Source: Trileptium ribeirensis (lineage: Eukaryota > Nematoda > Enoplea > Enoplida > Thoracostomopsidae). From it: a stretch of DNA of 64,000 nucleotides. The position numbers and the translations under genes are program-made. The notes under the pieces were generated by a model. That model saw only the letters and a program-made list of their open reading frames with translations, was not told the DNA's origin and did not search any database. Each line of letters starts with the position of its first letter. The first letter of the stretch is position 1. Positions 60,201-64,000 of this stretch are shown here, one piece after another. The DNA is taken from assembly GCA_030248225.1 (NCBI GenBank), contig JASANE010019391.1, positions 18,657 through 82,656 of the forward strand, given 5' to 3'.

Positions 60201-60660
60201 TCAACGCACGTTTGAAAAATTTAAATTTTGTTTGGATAAATTCCAAGATTTGTCGAGGTCTGTACAGTGTACCCGCCAAATATAACTGTCGCGACCCGCT
60301 CGAAATAACTCTGTTCTAAAAGTAGAATTACTATTACTTTAAATAGTTTCAACATCACTCGCTCGCTCGTGATGCGGCGGTCATTTCTGGGGCGTACTGT
60401 AGTCGATAATAATTTGGTCGAGCTCTGATTGACAAAACCTATGTTCGCAAGTTCATAAGTTTTGTTTTATTCCGGGTCAACGTTAAGCTCAACTTACCTC
60501 GCTTATACTGTATGTAGCTATGTTGTTGTTAATATCTTAAAGTAAGCATTATAATACATTTCAGCGAATGAGGCACAGTAGGTCGTTAAGTCACTTACCA
60601 GAAGATGACGGTCCGCCAGAAAAAGCTCGATGATTATTAGTAGTGTTATCGCCAGCATAG
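45131..60660 (-). CDS. Multi-Tudor-domain protein (piRNA-pathway type scaffold), 5' end outside the window
   Basis: Exons on the minus strand: 60660-60599, 58457-58312, 52481-47838, 45268-45131, with stop TAA at 45131-45133. All junctions have GT donors and AG acceptors, and the phases agree: the first exon enters in phase 1, the first two exons share one split Gly codon, and the later joins fall between codons. About 1,660 residues are visible. A Gly/Asn/Arg/Ser-rich, disordered N-terminal part is followed by six extended Tudor domains. Such proteins bind symmetrically dimethylated Arg of PIWI proteins and build germ granules. The upstream exons must lie beyond 60660 or outside the window. 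I cannot say which family member (TDRD1, TDRD6, Tudor or other) it is. Confidence 0.92.
45269..47837 (-). other. Intron of the Tudor gene
   Basis: Donor gtatga at 47837, acceptor ag at 45270-45269. It contains a MITE-like inverted repeat (46398-46858) and a second GC-rich repeat-like block (about 46980-47385) with gggggag and gccctcccccgg ends. Neither encodes anything recognisable. Confidence 0.75.
46398..46858. mobile_element. MITE-like element with GGCCTCTCCACAG inverted repeats
   Basis: tggcctctccacag at 46398-46411 is exactly inverted at 46845-46858. About 460 bp, with a GC-rich interior (ctgggggagggggcgggcag). The termini resemble those of the 55546-57806 element (gctggcctgtccaca), so the two may form one family. 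The target duplication is unclear. Confidence 0.6.
47838..52481 (-). CDS. Giant exon encoding six extended Tudor domains
   Basis: 4,644 nt, 1,548 codons, no interruption. The acceptor ttttttgcag ends at 52482. Residues 1-125 are Gly/Asn/Arg-rich with RG-type pairs. Tudor cores, numbered from the exon start, are near residues 190-240, 410-485, 655-715, 970-1030, 1205-1265 and 1455-1510. They carry IDWGNSE, VDYGNVI, VDYGNSD, VDYGNSE, IDYGNSD and VDFGNNA respectively. Most are preceded by a YIESP-F-YV strand and followed by a nuclease-like half, the extended Tudor plan. The second core has YGN followed by a less typical loop. Six repeats in one exon suggest descent from an intron-poor tandem array. 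Confidence 0.95.
52685..53515. mobile_element. Copy A of a dispersed element with GAAACGGAGCGAGCG ends
   Basis: Starts gtgaaacggagcaagcg (52685) and ends cgctcgctccgttttaa (53499-53515), imperfect inverted repeats of 17 bp. The interior parallels copy B (61814-62891) in the same orientation. For example, ctttctgg, gtcgacga, acccagg and gtcgcga-atatggg blocks occur in the same order. No intact coding frame remains. Confidence 0.7.
53937..54381. mobile_element. MITE-like element with CACCGGGGTTATTTTAG ends
   Basis: caccggggttattttag at 53937-53953 is exactly inverted at 54365-54381 (17 bp). The interior is G- or C-run-rich and has smaller palindromes around cccctta and ggggtca (54050-54100, 54285-54330). 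About 445 bp, non-coding. Confidence 0.75.
54843..55045. repeat. Short degenerate tandem repeat of about 26 bp
   Basis: Units of the form cgaaatttcgatcgatttcg plus attaaa recur with variation. Words such as cgatcga make it locally palindromic. Non-coding. Confidence 0.7.
55546..57806. mobile_element. 2.3-kb block bounded by 15-bp inverted repeats, with internal complex repeats
   Basis: gctggcctgtccaca at 55546-55560 is exactly inverted at 57792-57806. Inside, about 200-bp units (55735-55940, 55950-56150) share caccttttgc, gccaatcagct, gatatgctatatg and cagcctcccaggacgtc. Larger related units (about 56150-56510, 56510-56885, 57085-57440) repeat tttgggtcga, gccataccccc, caaaccccataa and cattttact-tgaaataaa. 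It may be a non-autonomous transposon that carries an expanded array. No intact gene. Confidence 0.65.
58312..58457 (-). CDS. Internal exon of the Tudor gene, Asn/Gly/Arg-rich
   Basis: 146 nt (two bases, then 48 codons). Acceptor ttttag before 58457, donor gtaggt from 58311. It encodes a low-complexity stretch with runs of Asn and RG-type sites (ERRSDSGYREQRGRY), similar in style to the start of the giant exon. Arg-Gly sites are common substrates of arginine methyltransferases. Confidence 0.88.
58458..60598 (-). other. Intron of the Tudor gene
   Basis: Donor gtaagtg at 60598, acceptor ag at 58459-58458. 58534-58600 repeats sequence found at 54385-54450 (agtgaaaatgctattac-gtgaaa, then caa-ttg-ctaaact). 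No gene or complete element was recognised in the rest. Confidence 0.75.
60599..60660 (-). CDS. Small upstream exon of the Tudor gene
   Basis: 62 nt, entered in phase 1 after acceptor attttag, left through the perfect donor CTG|gtaagt. It encodes YAGDNTTNNHRAFSGGPSSS, of the same Gly/Asn/Ser-rich type as the next exon. Its phase fits that exon exactly, which is the main support. The exon before it was not found in the remaining sequence. Confidence 0.75.
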
Positions 60661-61813
60661 CTAAAATAACATAAAATCACAGCCTCTAGTATTTAGTCGA
60701 CTTCGCAAAACTACAGTCGGTAGTTGGCTTCCCATCGCATATATATTAAGATCACATATCTAGTATAAATAGTATACACAGACAAGGTCCGAGGTCGGGG
60801 AGGGGAGGATCCGAGGGTTCAGAAGCATGATCTCCCTATATCCTATGAGCATGTATGATAAATTAAGTAGTTTGTCCGAGATTTCGAAAATAATCAAATT
60901 AGTAAAAAATTTTACAAATTTTTTTAAAGCAAAGGTCTTTTTTTGCAAAGTACGGTTGTACTTGGTGATATATCTCGTGATAACGTAACTTAACAATGGT
61001 TTCGCCCAGGTCTCAAAATATTGAGATGCATTCTAAAACAACCCTCCCGTAGATATGAATTTCTGAATCTATACTATGCCCAGTATTCATTAAAAATATT
61101 TCGCAATGCATATTAACGCAAAAGACCGAAGAGAACATTATCTACACGGTGCTGAGTTATTGATTAATAACAACCCTGGTAGACGGAAACCAGCAAATTT
61201 ATACGTGTGTGTGAGATAGCCTGATCACTTCATTCCATGCGCAACAAGCATGTGAAGTTCGCAGCGTGATATGATACTATCACAACCAGAATAATCATCT
61301 TGCGTTTATCGATTTTCAGTTATGAAATAGTATAATTTTTTGTCGCATTTCTCAAATGCACCTATTCCACATTGCTTTAGATTCTGGAAGCAGCAATACC
61401 TCATGGAATGTGTACACAGTGTCTGTGAACGGTAAACCAACAGTGTTCACTATTTCTGTAACTTGGTTAATTTATGACGGCAAAGAAATTTTTGTAATTT
61501 ACATAAACTAGCTTTCCCACGAAGGAGAGGGTCGTATTTTGGCCTCCCCAGGTGCCCCCAGGTAGTTTTTGGCTTTTCACAGTTCAGGAACCCTCTATGT
61601 ATTTTTCTGCACGACTAAAAATCCATTTATGCTAATTTCGCGTTATTCAGTTCCCCCAGTTGAGCTGTGGGGTCCCCCAGTTCGACTTGCGGGAAACTTA
61701 ATCTCCCCACCCCCAGATCAGCTCCCTCCGGTAGTTCGGAGGCAGTTTGAGAGAGTAAGATAAAACAATAAGCATATTTAAGTTCTGGTATTACTACTAT
61801 CTCGCAAGCGAGG
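60661..61813. other. Stretch without a recognisable exon
   Basis: Probably intron or 5' flank of the Tudor gene. A GC-rich block at about 61505-61745 with repeated cccccag and ggggt words resembles part of a dispersed repeat. Nothing codes recognisably. Confidence 0.5.
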
Positions 61814-62891
61814 TTGAAACGGAGCGAGCGTGGTGTCACTTTAACTTAACATTTTGTTTAATCACCTGTAACTGGCTGTGTTCTGTGTTTCATGTATATA
61901 CCACCTTGAAACGTCTTGAACCATATACCGATTGAAAATCTTAAAATTTGGTCGACGTTTCAAAAACACCGCAAACAGCTAACAACGCACCAAGTATTTG
62001 TGCTGGTCCCTAGATAACCAAACCACCGTATCCAGCCTATCGGGAAACCTGTACAGACAATTCTAATGACATGTATGTATTATGTACCCAAACTGCTGCA
62101 GACAGTCTATACTCTGAAAATTGGGGTTATTAATCCTAAACCCATTAAAAGGTATAAGTATACACGCTGGACTCTGATAATCAAATCATTGTATTCCGCC
62201 TTCAGAAATACTGATATTTATTTCATTCTTGATGCGCTGCACGCACTATATAATCAGAAAAATGAAAACCCACTACATATTTCGAAATTTGGAAGTTTCG
62301 TCGACGGTAAAATCTGTGGGCCACGAAAAGGTATAATATAGTCAAGTTACACAAGATAGCAAAATCATCATATTCAGCGGGCTTGATAACGTAACAGATA
62401 CTCATTGTCAGGTAAAAACAAGCAATAACTCGACGAAATTTAAAAAAATCGCTCTTTCTGGCAAAAGATCGACGAACCATATTTGGGATTAGGACCCATA
62501 GCGACCCAGGGTATGGCTCAGCAAAAAGTCGTGGTCAGCAAAATCGTAGATCTCGACGAGATGATAATATCGCATCGGCTCGAATATGACGATATATTAT
62601 ATAAAATTTCTGGTGGCCTCTATTTTTCGATACGTGCCAGTGTCGCGAGATATGGGTTGCGAAACTCCGGTACCCGAATATCCAGATTTGGCAAAGAACG
62701 CATAGAAATCAGTTTTTTTAACAGTTTTAACAGAGTGCACATCGTCGTCACTTTTGCTATCAAAAAACATTTTCCGAAATCTATTCATCCGATTAGCTAC
62801 GCATAACAGCGGCAATCAAAAAAAAAATTCCACTATTTTTCACATAGCGCTCTAAGTAGAAACTCTGCTCGCTTCGCTCGCTCCGTTTCAA
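61814..62891. mobile_element. Copy B of the GAAACGGAGCGAGCG element, 1.08 kb
   Basis: ttgaaacggagcgagcg at 61814-61830 is inverted at 62875-62891 with all 17 bases matching. The interior is parallel to copy A. This copy is longer by about 250 bp and has the more intact ends, so it is the better guide to the family. Confidence 0.8.
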
Positions 62892-62931
62892 TTAAACGAG
62901 ATTGGTTGACTTGTAAAGCAAAAAGATTTGG

Positions 62932-63325
62932 TTGCACGTACAGACACTGTGGAAATATATTACAGCAAGAGCACGGTATATTCATCAATTAACACTTATA
63001 ATGCGACTTAGGACAATGTGTTATAAACTGGGTACTAAAAAGGCCCTAGAAAATTCTGATGACAGCATCGGAATGTGTACGAACCACCGTCGGCTAACTG
63101 AGCTTGACTTTGCCGGTAATATTGCTTTAATCGGTGAAAATGAACATTCCATGCAAAACACGGTGAAAAATGTAGCTCACTTCGCCGCTCAAGTCAGCCT
63201 CATGATTACTGCGCCGAAAACTGAAATCAATAATGTTGTTGTCCCGCTCTGAACGTTACTCCTTATGAAAACAGTTTGTAAGTGGTGAACTGTTTTAAAT
63301 ATCTCGGTAGCGTGACTGATGCCTT
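62932..63325 (+). pseudogene. LINE reverse-transcriptase relic (plus strand)
   Basis: Carries the block after the catalytic region of a non-LTR retrotransposon RT: RLTELDFAGNIALIGENE at about 63091-63144, where FAGN (63109-63120) stands at the usual catalytic box and has lost its Asp pair. Then comes the NCFKYLGS block at about 63283-63306 in another frame. It is truncated on both sides and degenerate. Confidence 0.75.
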
Positions 63326-63356
63326 TTTGCCTTGTTGAACCATCAAACATTTCTGT

Positions 63357-63674
63357 TCACAGGTTGACCATAGCTGAGTTAATGAGCTTTTTGAACGCTT
63401 CTCGATCGTGGGCTAGCTGTTGGCAATGGTTGAGCCACTTCTTTCTCCATGTTCTCGCATTTCCTCTGAATGACTGTTTAATTGCAGGAATATCGAGGTC
63501 CTGCGACACTTTTCGAATCCAGGTCTTTCTGACACCGCCACTCGGCCTCTTCCAGTTCGGGTTGACGTTGGCAAATAAAAACCGATGCGGTAACCGGCCA
63601 GGTTCCATTCTGGACGCATGTCCGAACCAGATTAAGCGTCGCCTCCTGATATACTGCGAAATCTGCTCTTCCAC
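63357..63674 (-). pseudogene. LINE 3'-ORF C-terminal relic (minus strand)
   Basis: Encodes RRRRLIWFGHASRMEPGRLP and then a GGVRKTWIRKVSQDL block, the conserved tail that follows RT in many non-LTR elements. It is on the opposite strand to the relic at 62932-63325, with which it meets tail to tail at about 63326-63356. The frame is open over 105 codons but has no start or RT of its own. Confidence 0.75.
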
Positions 63675-64000
63675 TCCAAGTTTTGTTCCATACCTAAAAT
63701 ATCACAATGATAACACAATTTCGACAGTGCCAATATCTCTCTATAAAGCAAACAATTGATAGCCCAACACATTTTATATTAACAGAGTGGACAACCACTA
63801 GCACCACCATCGCCAACAAACACAATATTAAATCTTCTGCTGACTATATTGGAATTTTGATTTCTTTATCATATAACTTTGATGACATATTATGACATGT
63901 TTAACATTTGGATAAATTAACATCCTTTATTTCCTGGACCATATGTTCCTTTAGCACAGCGATCCCAATAACGCAATATTAAAAGATACGATGACAACTC
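63675..64000. other. Window end without a recognisable feature
   Basis: AT-rich, with one short open frame (63707-63895) of no recognisable content. The LINE relic on the minus strand may have extended through here. Confidence 0.4.

Overview
This is invertebrate animal DNA: AT-rich, intron-bearing, and dominated by transposable elements. Two things anchor it. One is a giant Ty3/gypsy-class LTR retrotransposon at 3586-32273 (about 28.7 kb). The other is a germline-type multi-Tudor gene on the minus strand, from 45131 to beyond 60660. I cannot name the species. The very long LTRs and total size recall the giant 'Burro' Gypsy elements described in the planarian Schmidtea mediterranea, so a flatworm is plausible, but nothing in the window proves it.

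Layout. 1-690 is the end of a 120-bp satellite array. 691-3585 has no gene, only a possible small inverted-repeat element. 3586-9487 and 26916-32273 are the two LTRs (5.9 and 5.4 kb). They begin TGTAA, end TTACA, and are flanked by a 4-bp CAAT duplication. Between them lie a 1.4-kb leader, Gag with a zinc knuckle, a long acidic protein of unknown function, an envelope-like glycoprotein, protease, reverse transcriptase/RNase H, integrase, a long proline-rich and charged tail, and then a NADAR-family domain and an SGNH-hydrolase-like domain. Frameshifts and stops break the coding region, so this copy looks defective, although each domain is still easy to recognise. The right LTR alone carries an expanded 34-bp minisatellite and an inserted MITE.

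32950-35851 is a decayed piggyBac element whose transposase has a frameshift, a stop and a likely intron. 35852-45130 has no convincing gene, but holds a recent 342-bp tandem duplication and a 1.1-kb Harbinger-like element with long inverted repeats and a TTA duplication.

The Tudor gene has four exons in the window (60599-60660, 58312-58457, 47838-52481, 45131-45268). Their splice sites and reading phases agree exactly. Its protein has a Gly/Asn/Arg-rich N-terminal region followed by six extended Tudor domains, as in piRNA-pathway scaffolds; the 5' end lies outside the window. Its introns are full of MITE-like elements and complex repeats. The last 1.1 kb holds two opposed LINE reverse-transcriptase relics.

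The best candidates for something undescribed are the envelope-like module placed between Gag and protease rather than after integrase, and the NADAR plus SGNH-like module at the 3' end of the same retroelement.
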